Assembly: GCA_016711875.1 (NCBI GenBank)
Contig: JADJSD010000003.1
Location: 620,001 to 684,000 of the forward strand
Direction: 5' to 3'
Length of the DNA stretch: 64,000 nucleotides
Source: Betaproteobacteria bacterium
Lineage (GTDB): Bacteria; Pseudomonadota; Gammaproteobacteria; Burkholderiales; Usitatibacteraceae
A program made the translations under genes and the position numbers. The notes beneath the pieces are model-generated. The model had not been told where the DNA came from. It searched no databases and saw nothing but the letters and a program-made list of their open reading frames with translations. Below are positions 45,106-53,762 of the stretch, piece by piece (within the stretch, counting starts at the first letter, position 1; every line of letters begins with the position of its first letter).

Positions 45106-47169
45106 CTACCAGATCCGCGCGCGATCCTTCGGGTCGAGCCACAGGGGATCGCCCTTGCGGATGCCGAAGGCCTTGTAGAATCCCGGCTCGTGCTGGGCGG
45201 GCGCCCAGACCCGGTAGTTGCCCGGCGCGTGCGCATCGGTGGCCGTCACCTGCCTCAGGTAGCCCTCGCGCGATTTTTCCGACCAGAGCTGCGCCCACGC
45301 GATGAAACAGCGTTGCTCCTGCGTCAGGCCGTCGATCTTCCGGTTCTCCTTCGGGTGCGCCTTGAGGTAGCGCTGAAGGGCACCGTAGCCGAAGGCGATG
45401 CCGCCCACGTCCGCGAGGTTCTCGGTCACGCCGAGCGCGCCGTTGGCATGCAGCCCCGGCAGGACCTCGTAGGCATTGGCCTGACGAACCAGCTTCCGGG
45501 CCTGCGCGACGAAGCGCTCTTCGTCCTGCTTCACCCACCAGTTGCGCGCGCGCCCGACCTCGTCGTAAAGGCGGCCGCCGGAATCGAAGCCGTGCGTGAG
45601 TTCGTGGCCGATCACCGCGCCCATGGCGCACAGCTTGGTCGCCGGGTCGCCCTTCGGGTCGTAGACGGGCGGCTGCAGGAATGCGGCCGGGATCTCGATC
45701 GAATTGCGCGACTTGTCGTAGGCCGCGTTGACGACGGTGGGCAGCGTCGCTCCCGGGTCGGTGAATCCGTCCTCCCGGATGGGGCCGCCGTAGCGCCCGA
45801 TATCGCGCCGGAAGAGGTACTCGTTGATGCGCTCGAGGCTGCCGAACCAGTCCCCGGGGCGCACGTCCACCGGCGAGTAGTCGATCCACTGGTCGGGATA
45901 GCCCACGGTGATGCGCACCTTGTCCAGCTTGAAGAGCGCTTGCTTGCGCGTGGCCGGCGTGAGCCAGGCGTTCTTGACGAGGCGGGCGCGGAACTCCGCC
46001 CGCACGAGTCCCACCATGTGCTCGACGTCGCGGCGCGCCTCGGCGGTGAAGTAACGGTCGACGTAGAGCCGCGCGAGCGGGTGGCCCGCCTTCCCGGCGA
46101 TCTTGTCGAATACCTGCTTCGATCGCGGCGGCAACTGCAGGCCGGGGCCGAACAGGGAGCGCGTGAACTCGAGACCGGCCTGGGCGAACTCGGGCGAGAG
46201 CCCCCCGGTGCTCTTCCTCACGTACTCGAACTTGAGCCAGCGCTTCAGGTCCTCGAGCGGCGTCTCGGCGACGATACGGGCCCTTTCGACCATCGCGTCG
46301 GCCTCGACGGCCGTCACGACCGATGGCGGCGAGAGCCCGATGCCGGCGAAGAAGCCGTCCCAGTCGAAACCGGAAGACTTCGCCTTGAGCTCCGCGTAGG
46401 GCATTTCGCGGAACAGCTTGTCGGGATCCACTTTCTCCGTGAGGGGCAATCGCGCCTTCGCCACGCGCGCCTCGAGCGCGAGAAGACGTGGCGCGAACGC
46501 CTTCGCCTCCGCCTCCGGCATTCCCGCGAGCGACAGGTACCGCGCGACGAGGGCGACATAGGCGTCGCGATGGGCCCCGTTTTCCGGCTTGAGATAGTCG
46601 TCGTAGTTCGACATCCCCAGCTCGCCGTCGCCGACGACCACCATGTACTTCGACTTGTCGTGGATGCCGACCATGACGCCGGCGGAAAGGAGGATGGCGT
46701 CGTTGGTGACCAGCGTCGCCTGCGCGAGCGCCCGCGCGAATCCGGATTTGTCGGTGACCGCATCGATGCGATCGAACATGGGCTTGAGAGGCGCCGCGCC
46801 GAGCGCCTTGAGCCGCACCTCGTCCATGCCCGCCGCGTAGAGGTCGCCGACCTGCTGCGTGGGACTGCCCTTCGGCGCGGCGGCAGCGCTTCTCGCGGCC
46901 TCCTCGACCACTTGCCGGAGCGCCGCGTCCTTGCGCTTCGCCATCAGGTCCAGGCCGGAGATCCGGACGCTCTCCGGCGGGATCCGGAGGGCGTCGTGCC
47001 ACGTGCCGGCGGCATAGCGACCGAAGTCCTTCCGCGGGCTCGCGGAAAGATCCATCTTGTCCTTCGAGAATCCGGCCGGGAATCCGAACGGGGTTGCCTC
47101 CTGGGCGTGCGCCGCGCCGATGGCGAGCGCCGTCGCGACCGCGAGCGCGGCCGGGCGATGGGAAAACAT
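45106..47169 (-). CDS. M13 family zinc metallopeptidase (neprilysin/PepO-like)
   Basis: A secreted or periplasmic endopeptidase of the neprilysin family, 687 aa, with a signal peptide ending in GAAHA. The zinc site is VIGHELTHGFDSGGR (His522, Glu523, His526) and the third ligand Glu583 is in VTENLADVGGIAFGY. The start ATG 47169 has GGAG seven nt upstream; ATG 47175 is too close to it. Such enzymes cleave small peptides. It is part of a run of secreted proteins (crystallin-like, lysozyme inhibitor, DUF3011) on the minus strand. Confidence 0.93.
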   Translation of the reverse strand: MFSHRPAALAVATALAIGAAHAQEATPFGFPAGFSKDKMDLSASPRKDFGRYAAGTWHDALRIPPESVRISGLDLMAKRKDAALRQVVEEAARSAAAAPKGSPTQQVGDLYAAGMDEVRLKALGAAPLKPMFDRIDAVTDKSGFARALAQATLVTNDAILLSAGVMVGIHDKSKYMVVVGDGELGMSNYDDYLKPENGAHRDAYVALVARYLSLAGMPEAEAKAFAPRLLALEARVAKARLPLTEKVDPDKLFREMPYAELKAKSSGFDWDGFFAGIGLSPPSVVTAVEADAMVERARIVAETPLEDLKRWLKFEYVRKSTGGLSPEFAQAGLEFTRSLFGPGLQLPPRSKQVFDKIAGKAGHPLARLYVDRYFTAEARRDVEHMVGLVRAEFRARLVKNAWLTPATRKQALFKLDKVRITVGYPDQWIDYSPVDVRPGDWFGSLERINEYLFRRDIGRYGGPIREDGFTDPGATLPTVVNAAYDKSRNSIEIPAAFLQPPVYDPKGDPATKLCAMGAVIGHELTHGFDSGGRLYDEVGRARNWWVKQDEERFVAQARKLVRQANAYEVLPGLHANGALGVTENLADVGGIAFGYGALQRYLKAHPKENRKIDGLTQEQRCFIAWAQLWSEKSREGYLRQVTATDAHAPGNYRVWAPAQHEPGFYKAFGIRKGDPLWLDPKDRARIW

Positions 47170-47201
47170 GGGCATTCTCCTGGTTGCGTGACGGAGGTCG
47201 T

Positions 47202-47813
47202 TTACCGGGACGGCAGGCAGGTCATCTCGGGGGCCTGGTACCCCCAGACGACGGTCGATTTTCCCTGGTGCTCGCGGATCGACTCGTTCTGCCCGACGTA
47301 ATTCGTGCCGCTCGCCACCGCCTGCTGGAACATGAGCGAGGACTGGTCGCCTCGCTCGGCGATCAGCGTGGCGGGCTCGGTCTTGAAGTACGTGACGACC
47401 ACCTCGTCCGCCGGATTGCCGTTGCATGCAAGCCGGAAGGGACCGGTGAACTCCACCAGCCGGTACTTCGCCTGCAGCTCGGCCGTGCGCCGGACGTACT
47501 CGTTCTTCACGCAGGCGCGCTTGTCCGCGTCCTTCCAGCAATCGTTGCGGCCCTTCACCCAGCCGCGCTGCGTGGCCTTGAGGATGGGCGGCTTCTCGTT
47601 GGCCGCCTTCTTGAGCGCCGCCTTGTAGACGCCGTCGAGCTTGCGGTCGAGGGCCGCGAGTTCGGCGTCCTTGCAGATCATTTCCTCGATGCTGCCGCCC
47701 TTCGCCTTTCGGCAGTCGAAGGCCGGGCCCTTGGCAGGCTCGGCGGCGGCGGCATGGAGGCTACCGGCGCCCGCGGACAGGACCGCGAGCGCAATCACGA
47801 TCGCGCGCTTCAC
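47202..47813 (-). CDS. Secreted LprI/MliC-type lysozyme inhibitor
   Basis: A 203 aa exported protein that combines two lysozyme-inhibitor-type domains. After a signal peptide (to AAAA) is an LprI/DUF1311-like domain (DCRKAKGGSIEEMICKDAELAALDRKLDGVYKAAL, two-cysteine pattern), then an MliC-like domain with ACNGNPADEVVVTYF, ATLIAERGDQSSLMF, ASGTNYVGQNE and VVWGYQAPEMTC. Both halves fit known families of c-type lysozyme inhibitors. The fusion is plausible for an envelope defence role. It follows the crystallin-like gene by four bp. Confidence 0.85.
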   Translation of the reverse strand: MKRAIVIALAVLSAGAGSLHAAAAEPAKGPAFDCRKAKGGSIEEMICKDAELAALDRKLDGVYKAALKKAANEKPPILKATQRGWVKGRNDCWKDADKRACVKNEYVRRTAELQAKYRLVEFTGPFRLACNGNPADEVVVTYFKTEPATLIAERGDQSSLMFQQAVASGTNYVGQNESIREHQGKSTVVWGYQAPEMTCLPSR

Positions 47814-47817
47814 GGCG

Positions 47818-48779
47818 CTACCGGACGTACGCGGAGGAGATCTTGCTGGCCAGGCTCCGGGGCAAGGTCGGGTACTGCCCCGGACCGAACTCCTCGCAGT
47901 CGCCCCGGCCGTTCGCGTCGCTGCACAGGCGCCAGGAGCCCCCCTCGATGATCACGGACTCCGCCCGGTCGTTGAATCCCATGCGATCGAAGTTGCTGGT
48001 GGTGCGCTCGAGCCACACGGAACGCCCGCCGAAGTTGCCATGCTCGAACAGGCGGATGCGCGGCGAGCCGTAGTCGTTTCCGTTGTTCCAGCCTCCCCCG
48101 CTGCCCCCGTGATGGCCTCCTCCCTGATTGCCGCCCCAGTTGCCGCCGCTGCCGCCCCAGCCGCCGTTGCCGCCGCCGCCCCAACCGCCGCTGACCGGCC
48201 GGGCCGAGGAGAACTTGTCGTCCTTGCCCGGCAACGAGGGATAGCGCCCCGGGCCGTAGGTCACGCACTCGCCCCGGAAATACGCGTCCGTGCAGAACTG
48301 CCAGGTGCCGCGGCGCACGACGAGCGAGGCCACGGCATCGTTGAAGCCGAGCGGGTCGAAGTTCGGCGTGGCCTCCCGCAGCGTGCGCAACTGGTTGGAG
48401 AAGTTGGCGCGGTCGTAGACCACGACTTCCGAATCGCCGCTGTTGCTCCAGCGGTCGGACGGCGCGGGCTCGTAGAGGCCGTCGTTGGCGATGCGCGCCG
48501 AGGACACGCGATAGGATTGCCCGCCGAGGCTGGATTGCTGGCCGGGCCCGTACGTGCGGCACTGGCCCTTGAAGTAGGGCTCCGTGCAGAGCTCCCAGCG
48601 CCCGTCGGTGACGTAGGCGGAGGCGGCCTTGTTCTCGAACCCGAGATAGCCGAGGTTGGGCGTGGAACGCGTGAGCGAGACCTGGCGGCCACGCATGTTC
48701 GGGCCTTCGTAAAGCGTGATGCCGTCGGCGAGGACGGGCAGCGCAGCGAACGCCGCGACGACTGCGAGGATTTTTTCAT
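47818..48779 (-). CDS. Beta/gamma-crystallin-like secreted protein, apparent frameshift at the start
   Basis: The protein holds three beta/gamma-crystallin-type domains (ITLYEGPNMRGRQVSL, VVVYDRANFSNQLRTL, IRLFEHGNFGGRSVWL) and a Gly-rich linker of about 36 residues between domains two and three. The open frame continues upstream to a start at 48846 that does not encode a sensible signal. The expected start ATG 48779, six nt after GGAG, is followed by six A residues and then TCC; seven A residues would give MKKILAVVAAFAALPVLA and join the open frame. With six it is shifted. Either a base is missing from the sequence or the tract is slippery. The length from 48779 is not a multiple of three. 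Confidence 0.7.
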
Positions 48780-48864
48780 GGGGGGCTCCGCATGGGAAGG
48801 AACGACTGGCCCCGCTGTGGTCGCCGCCCCGGCTCTCGGCCGGCAAGCCGAAAAACGCACACGT

Positions 48865-49794
48865 TCAACGACCGACGTTGGCCCTTCGCCGCATTTCCGA
48901 AGGGGCGAGCCCGAAAAGCCGGCGGTAGCCGGCCGCGAATCGGCCCGGATGCTCGAAGCCGAGCGCGGACGCCACGGCCGTGACCGACTCGCCTTCGCCC
49001 CGCGAAAGCGCGGCGTGGGCCGCCACCAGTCGTCGTTCGGCGACGAATTCCATCGGCGACTGCTGGCGATGGGACTCGAAGGCCACCTGCAGGCATCGCG
49101 CCCCCACGCCGGCCCTGTCGCAAAGCCGGGCGAGCGAGAGGGGCTCGTGCAAGTGGGCGTCGATCCACTCCTCGACGAGGCGAACGCGTTCGGGCGCAAG
49201 ACGCGGCGTGCGTCGTCCCTCCTTGACAGGCACTCGCGCACGCAACCAGTCGGCCAGTCGCGGCTCCACGTGGGCGAGCGCTGCGGATCGCCGGGCGGTC
49301 GGCAGGCTGGCCGCGAAATCCACGTCCCCGATGACGCGAACCAGTGCAGCCAGCGCGTCGGCCGGCAGCGAAAAGCGCAGGATGCCCGCCGGCGCCGCCT
49401 CGCCAGCCAGGGCGGACGGCATCTGGATCGCGAAGCGTCGAAGGGATTCGGCCTCGATGGTCAAGTCACGATCCGGCGGCAGGATGACGAGGTCGCCCGG
49501 GCCGGTTTCAAAATCGCGACGACCCATGCGGTACGACGAACGGCCCCCAAGCGTGAGGTGCGCCGTGGCCGATGCCACCGAGCCGCGGATCGTCTGCCGT
49601 GCCGCCATGCTGCACCACGCGAACTTCCCGAATTCACCATCGTGGTGCGCCAGCCGGAACCCGATGGGGGAAGGTTTCCGTGCATGGCGCCAATGGACGC
49701 CGTTGTGGCCATCCATGAATTCCCGCACCTCATCGAGGTCATCGGACGCGAACTGGCCGGTGGCGACAGCGGGCTTCCAGAGGGCGTCGAGCAT
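48865..49794 (-). CDS. AraC-family transcriptional regulator
   Basis: A 309 aa regulator with an N-terminal cupin-type (AraC_binding_2) domain containing DLVILPPDRDL and a C-terminal double helix-turn-helix: RLCDRAGVGARCLQVAFESHRQQSPMEFV and VASALGFEHPGRFAAGYRRLFGLAPSEMRR. It is followed by the crystallin-like gene on the same strand, so it may regulate the downstream secreted-protein genes, though this is inference. Its ligand is unknown. Confidence 0.9.
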   Translation of the reverse strand: MLDALWKPAVATGQFASDDLDEVREFMDGHNGVHWRHARKPSPIGFRLAHHDGEFGKFAWCSMAARQTIRGSVASATAHLTLGGRSSYRMGRRDFETGPGDLVILPPDRDLTIEAESLRRFAIQMPSALAGEAAPAGILRFSLPADALAALVRVIGDVDFAASLPTARRSAALAHVEPRLADWLRARVPVKEGRRTPRLAPERVRLVEEWIDAHLHEPLSLARLCDRAGVGARCLQVAFESHRQQSPMEFVAERRLVAAHAALSRGEGESVTAVASALGFEHPGRFAAGYRRLFGLAPSEMRRRANVGR

Positions 49795-49936
49795 TCGGCG
49801 GAGAACTTCGGAAAGAACCGGGGAACGGCCATTGTGCCGCAGGAGTTAACAAGGTGGCCGCGCCCGGCCCAAAGCGCAACACGTACGTGCGGCAGCGCAC
49901 AAACGGCGCTCCGACTATTCCCTTAGGCTTCGCGAA

Positions 49937-50077
49937 ATGTCCCATTCCGCCGCCGCCGTTGCACAAGCTCGACTGGATCGCAGGCGGCGAGTCCGTCCGG
50001 ACGATTCCATGATCGGGTTCACCTTCGCGGCACTTGCTTGCCTCGCCACGATCATCGCGCTCGTGCTGTGGATGTAA
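49937..50077 (+). CDS. Small single-helix membrane protein (46 aa), candidate
   Basis: A short open frame, MSHSAAAVAQARLDRRRR to IALVLWM, ends with TAA at 50075. After a basic cytoplasmic-type segment (RLDRRRRVRPDD) comes one hydrophobic helix (MIGFTFAALACLATIIALVLWM), a layout seen in small membrane proteins. The upstream ribosome site is weak (AGG about ten nt before ATG), and a start at the internal ATG would give only 22 residues. It is divergent from the AraC gene, 142 bp away. Support is coding layout only. Confidence 0.4.
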   Translation: MSHSAAAVAQARLDRRRRVRPDDSMIGFTFAALACLATIIALVLWM

Positions 50078-50120
50078 CGAACTGCGGGAAATCCAAGCAG
50101 GTGCGCACGTTGCGCAACGA

Positions 50121-50154
50121 GGGTCGGCGCGAAAGGACTCGAACGTCCGACGCC
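50121..50154 (-). other. tRNA-Pro 3'-end-like fragment
   Basis: Read on the minus strand, this 34-bp segment matches the T-arm and acceptor end of the nearby tRNA-Pro in 28 of 34 positions (GTTCGAGTCCTTTCG against GTTCGAATCCTTTCG). The T-stem is disrupted and no D or anticodon arm precedes it, so it is not a functional tRNA. It could be a decayed tRNA copy or the outer attachment-site copy left by an integrated element. Confidence 0.45.
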
Positions 50155-50259
50155 GGGGTCGTCGGGGCGAACCGGCCGATCGGGACGGGTGCCCGGGATT
50201 CGGATGGCCTGCAACCGGGGGAGTGGTTAGACTCCCGCCACCTACCCCAAGGAGTCCCC

Positions 50260-50481
50260 ATGAAGATTTCCGCGCTGATTCTCGCACTCCCCCTCGTCCT
50301 CACGCTGGCGGCCTGCGATCAGAAGCCCGCATCCACCGCCGACAAGGTCAAGGACAAGGTCAACGATGCACTGGACCGCCGCCCCAACGAGAAAGTGAAG
50401 GATGCCGCCGAGGAAATTCGCGATGGCGCGAAAGCGGCCGTCAAGGATCTCAAGGATGCCGCGAAGGATGCGACCAAGTAG
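50260..50481 (+). CDS. Small lipoprotein with helical lysine/aspartate-rich repeats
   Basis: A 73 aa predicted lipoprotein: the signal ends in LTLAAC (Cys19). The mature part is a charged helix (STADKVKDKVNDALDRRPNEKV to KDLKDAAKDATK) resembling small stress-associated (hydrophilic, LEA-like or entericidin-like) lipoproteins. Start ATG 50260 has AAGGAG eight nt before it. It faces the tRNA-Pro gene. Function is unknown. Confidence 0.75.
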   Translation: MKISALILALPLVLTLAACDQKPASTADKVKDKVNDALDRRPNEKVKDAAEEIRDGAKAAVKDLKDAAKDATK

Positions 50482-50520
50482 TCAGCCTCGGCCCGAGGCT
50501 GACTGAAGGCGCAATCCCCG

Positions 50521-50546
50521 AAAGAAAAAGGGGCCCGGGGGCCCCT
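50521..50546 (-). terminator. Intrinsic terminator after tRNA-Pro
   Basis: On the minus strand AGGGGCCC pairs with GGGCCCCT, followed by TTTTTCTTTC (A-rich on the plus strand at 50521-50529). It begins 17 nt after the CCA end of the tRNA gene, a standard position. In the other direction there is no U-tract. Confidence 0.85.
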
Positions 50547-50562
50547 GAATCCTGGAATCAAG

Positions 50563-50639
50563 TGGTCGGGGCGAAAGGATTCGAACCTTCGACCCCCTGC
50601 ACCCCATGCAGGTGCGCTACCAGGCTGCGCTACGCCCCG
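50563..50639 (-). tRNA. tRNA-Pro (anticodon GGG)
   Basis: The 77-nt gene includes an encoded CCA. The acceptor stem CGGGGCG pairs with CGCCCCG, the anticodon stem CCTGC/GCAGG encloses ATGGGGT with anticodon GGG, and the T-arm is AAGGTTCGAATCCTT. It reads Pro codons CCC and CCU. A terminator follows at 50521-50546. The merR gene is upstream on the same strand. Confidence 0.96.
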
Positions 50640-50717
50640 ACCGAGAGGCGAATTATAGCCGAAACGGAATGCCGCCTGCGCGGCAATGACGGGAAAGGCG
50701 GCAGGAAAAGCGAAGCG

Positions 50718-51107
50718 TCAGTCGTTGTCGAGCATCTTGAGGATGCTCTTCAACTCGCGACGGATGTTGGCCGGCGAGATAGGCTGCGGGACCGTCATGG
50801 TGCCGAGCGCCGCATGCGCTCCCGTGCGCGACGCGGGCGGCTCCTCGAGACGGTTTCGCGCCCCGTTGATGCTGAAGCCGTGCTCGTAGAGCAACTCGCG
50901 GATGCGCCGGATGAGCAGCACTTCGTGGTGCTGGTAATAGCGGCGGTTGCCGCGGCGCTTCAGGGGCTTGAGCTGCGTGAACTCCTGCTCCCAATACCGG
51001 AGCACGTGGGGCTTGACCCCACAGAGTTCGCTGACTTCCCCGATCGTGAAATACCGCTTGGCGGGGATCGCCGGCAGGTCATTCGTTGCCAGGTTCTCCG
51101 TGGCCAT
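50718..51107 (-). CDS. MerR-family regulator (pheT-ihfA operon type)
   Basis: A 129 aa protein with a MerR-type winged helix: RYFTIGEVSELCGVKPHVLRYWEQEFTQLKP, then RRGNRRYYQHHEVLLIRRIRELLYEHGFSI. There is no cysteine-rich metal site at the C-terminus. Betaproteobacteria and gammaproteobacteria frequently carry this MerR gene directly after ihfA, and its function is unclear. It overlaps ihfA by 29 bp. Confidence 0.9.
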   Translation of the reverse strand: MATENLATNDLPAIPAKRYFTIGEVSELCGVKPHVLRYWEQEFTQLKPLKRRGNRRYYQHHEVLLIRRIRELLYEHGFSINGARNRLEEPPASRTGAHAALGTMTVPQPISPANIRRELKSILKMLDND

Positions 51108-51405
51108 TGAAGGACTTCTCCACGAGGGTCTTCAGCTTCTGGCTGGCGTGAAACGTCACCACGCGCCGAGCCGTGATGGGGATTTCCTCCCCGGTCTTGG
51201 GATTGCGCCCGGGGCGCTGCGGTTTCTTGCGAAGCTGGAAGTTGCCGAAGCCGGAGAGCTTCACCATCTCGCCCCTTTCGAGGGCGATGCGGATCTCCTC
51301 GAAGAAGGACTCGACCATGTCCTTGGCCTCGCGTTTGTTCAGCCCGACCTTTTCGAACATCAGGTCGGCCAGCTCGGCCTTGGTGAGGGTGACCTTGTCT
51401 TTCAC
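51079..51405 (-). CDS. ihfA: Integration host factor subunit alpha
   Basis: DNA-bending nucleoid protein, 108 aa, acting with IhfB. The family motif GFGNFQLRKKPQRPGRNPKTGEEI contains the DNA-clasping arm with the conserved proline; KREAKDMVESFFEEIRIAL is the helical body. It starts at GTG 51405, which overlaps the pheT stop (GTGA), so it is translationally coupled to pheT as in other proteobacteria. IHF could itself act at sigma-54 promoters such as the one proposed before gltI. Confidence 0.95.
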   Translation of the reverse strand: MKDKVTLTKAELADLMFEKVGLNKREAKDMVESFFEEIRIALERGEMVKLSGFGNFQLRKKPQRPGRNPKTGEEIPITARRVVTFHASQKLKTLVEKSFNGHGEPGNE

Positions 51406-53762
51406 GTGCGCGGCTGGGCTTTGTATTGTTCTGTGAGGAGACGCCGGATGGAACCCACGATTTCCTCCACTTCGGCATCTGTCAAAGTTCTGTCAGTATC
51501 CTGCATAACTACCCGGAACGCAAGGCTTTTTCTGCCATCCTCGATGCCTTTACCCCGATACTGGTCGAACACTTCGATCTCGCGGACGCAGGCCGGGGCC
51601 GCGGACCGGAGCGTCGCCAGGATGCGACCGGCAGGCACCGTTTCGTCCACCAGCACGGCCAGGTCGCGCCGCACCGTCGGCATGCGCGAGACGCCCGAGA
51701 AGCGCGGCGCGCGGCCCGAAAGCAGCACCGCCGTCTCGATCTCGAAGAAGACCGGGGCGCCCGGAAGGTCGTACTTCTGCTGCAATCGCGGGTGCAGTTC
51801 GCCGACGACGCCGACGTCGCGTCCGCCCGACAGGACGCGCGCGCATCGCCCCGGATGGCACGCCGGATGGGCGCCTGAAGCGAATTCGAGCACCGCGCTG
51901 CCTGCGATCGCCTCGAGATCGCCCTTGGCGTCGTAGAAGTCCGCGGCACGGGCCGACTCTCCCCACTGCTCCGGCAGGCGACCGCCGAAGGTGATGGCGG
52001 CGAGCCTTTCGGGTTGCTCGGCCTCGCTCGGGCCCTCCGCGAGGAAGCAGCGACCGATCTCGAAGAGGCGGGTTCGTGGCTCGTCGCGGTTCAGGTTGGC
52101 GAGCACGGCCTGCACGATGCCGCCCACGAGCGTGGTGCGCATCACGTCCATCGTGCTCGCGATGGGGTTGGCGAGCCTCACGGGCGCGCCGTTGCCGGCG
52201 AAGTCCTCTTCCCAGGCCGAGGACACGAAACTGTAGTTGATGACTTCCTGGTACCCCAGGTCCGCACAGGCGAGCTTCAGGTCGAAGCGCGAGCGCGCGC
52301 CCTCGACCACTTCGAGCATGGGGACGCTCGAACGCGGCGCGTCCGCGGGCACGTGTTCGTAGCCGTGGATGCGGGCGACCTCCTCCACGAAATCCTCCTC
52401 GATCGAGAGGTCGTGGCGCCACGAGGGCGGCGTGACCTCGAGTGCATCGCCCGCGCCCTCGACGCGGCAGGCCAGGCGCTCGAGGGACTCGCGCACGAAG
52501 GCATCGGGGATGTCGTAGCCCAGGAGGGAACGCACGCGGGCGGGACGCACGCGCACGCTCGCCCGTCCGATCATCCCACCCTGCGCCTGCGTGACCGGAC
52601 CGGCCCTGCCGCCGCAGATGGCGAGCGTGAGCTGCGTGGCGCGCTCGAGCGCGGCGCGCGAGCCTTGCGGATCGATGCCCCGCTCGAACCGGTATGCCGC
52701 GTCGCTCGCGAGCTGCAACTGCTTCGTGCGCCCCTGCACCGCCTCGGGCGTGAAGTACGCCGCCTCGAAGAACACGTCCGTGGTGGCTTCGGTCACCATC
52801 GTGCCGGCGCCCCCCATCACGCCACCTAGCGCGACGGGGCCGGACTCGTCGGCGATGGCGAGGAGGTTCGGAATCGACTCGGCCCACTGGTCGTTGAGGA
52901 GCTGCAGCTGCTCGCCGGGCGCCATCCAGCGTACGTCGATGCCGCCCTTCAGCTTCGCCTCGTCGAAGGCGTGCATCGGCTGGCCGCGTTCGAGCATCAC
53001 GAAGTTGGTGATGTCGACGAGGGGCGACTTTGGGCGAAGGCCCGCCCGCTCGAGGCGACGTGCCATCCAGTCCGGCGTCCTCGCGCGCGCGTCGAGCCCG
53101 CGGATGACGCGGCCGCAGTAATGCGGGCAGGCCTCGGGCGCCGAGAGGCGGACGGGACGTGAATCCTCGATCGTCGCCGCCACCTCGGTTTCGGGCATGA
53201 GCTTCGCGGGCAGGCCTGCCAGGGCCGCGAAGTCGCGCGCGATGCCGAACATCGACAGGCAATCGCCCCGGTTGGGCGTGAGCTTGAGGGTGAGGATCGT
53301 GTCGTCGAGGCCGAGGTACTCGCGGATGTCCTTGCCGACGGGCGCGTCGTCCGGCAGCACCAGCAGGCCGGCGTGATCGTCGGATAGACCCAGTTCCCGC
53401 GCCGAGCACAGCATGCCGTTCGATTCGATCCCGCGAAGCTTCGCCTTCTTGATGTCGAAGCCCGGCAGCTTCGCGCCGACGAGGGCGCAAGGCACCTTCT
53501 GCCCCGCCGCGACGTTCGGCGCACCGCAGACGATCTGGAGCGTCTCGCCCGTGCCCGCGTCCACTTCCGCCACGCGCAGCTTGTCCGCGTTCGGATGGGG
53601 CGCCACGCTCTTCACGTGCGCTACGACGATGCCGGTGAAGGCGCCGGCGACGGGGGTCACCTCCTCCACCTCGAGCCCCCCCATCGTGAGGATGTGGGCG
53701 ATGCGCTCGACGGGAAGGTCGGTGGCGACGAGCTCGCGCAGCCAGGCGACGGATACCTTCAT
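51402..53762 (-). CDS. pheT: Phenylalanine--tRNA ligase beta subunit
   Basis: The beta subunit of tetrameric Phe-tRNA synthetase, 786 aa. An N-terminal OB-fold (EMAP-like, VKSVAPHPNADKLRVAEVDAG), B3/B4 editing domains, B5 and the C-terminal anticodon-binding domain (FSGVSRMPTVRRDLAVLVDE) are in the usual order. It begins with ATG 53762 overlapping the pheS stop (ATGA). Confidence 0.97.
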   Translation of the reverse strand: MKVSVAWLRELVATDLPVERIAHILTMGGLEVEEVTPVAGAFTGIVVAHVKSVAPHPNADKLRVAEVDAGTGETLQIVCGAPNVAAGQKVPCALVGAKLPGFDIKKAKLRGIESNGMLCSARELGLSDDHAGLLVLPDDAPVGKDIREYLGLDDTILTLKLTPNRGDCLSMFGIARDFAALAGLPAKLMPETEVAATIEDSRPVRLSAPEACPHYCGRVIRGLDARARTPDWMARRLERAGLRPKSPLVDITNFVMLERGQPMHAFDEAKLKGGIDVRWMAPGEQLQLLNDQWAESIPNLLAIADESGPVALGGVMGGAGTMVTEATTDVFFEAAYFTPEAVQGRTKQLQLASDAAYRFERGIDPQGSRAALERATQLTLAICGGRAGPVTQAQGGMIGRASVRVRPARVRSLLGYDIPDAFVRESLERLACRVEGAGDALEVTPPSWRHDLSIEEDFVEEVARIHGYEHVPADAPRSSVPMLEVVEGARSRFDLKLACADLGYQEVINYSFVSSAWEEDFAGNGAPVRLANPIASTMDVMRTTLVGGIVQAVLANLNRDEPRTRLFEIGRCFLAEGPSEAEQPERLAAITFGGRLPEQWGESARAADFYDAKGDLEAIAGSAVLEFASGAHPACHPGRCARVLSGGRDVGVVGELHPRLQQKYDLPGAPVFFEIETAVLLSGRAPRFSGVSRMPTVRRDLAVLVDETVPAGRILATLRSAAPACVREIEVFDQYRGKGIEDGRKSLAFRVVMQDTDRTLTDAEVEEIVGSIRRLLTEQYKAQPRT

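Noticed and set aside
49995..50002. A fourth GntR operator (GTCCGGAC)
   Set aside because: Only the 8-bp core matches; flanking bases differ and it lies inside the small open frame, away from a promoter.
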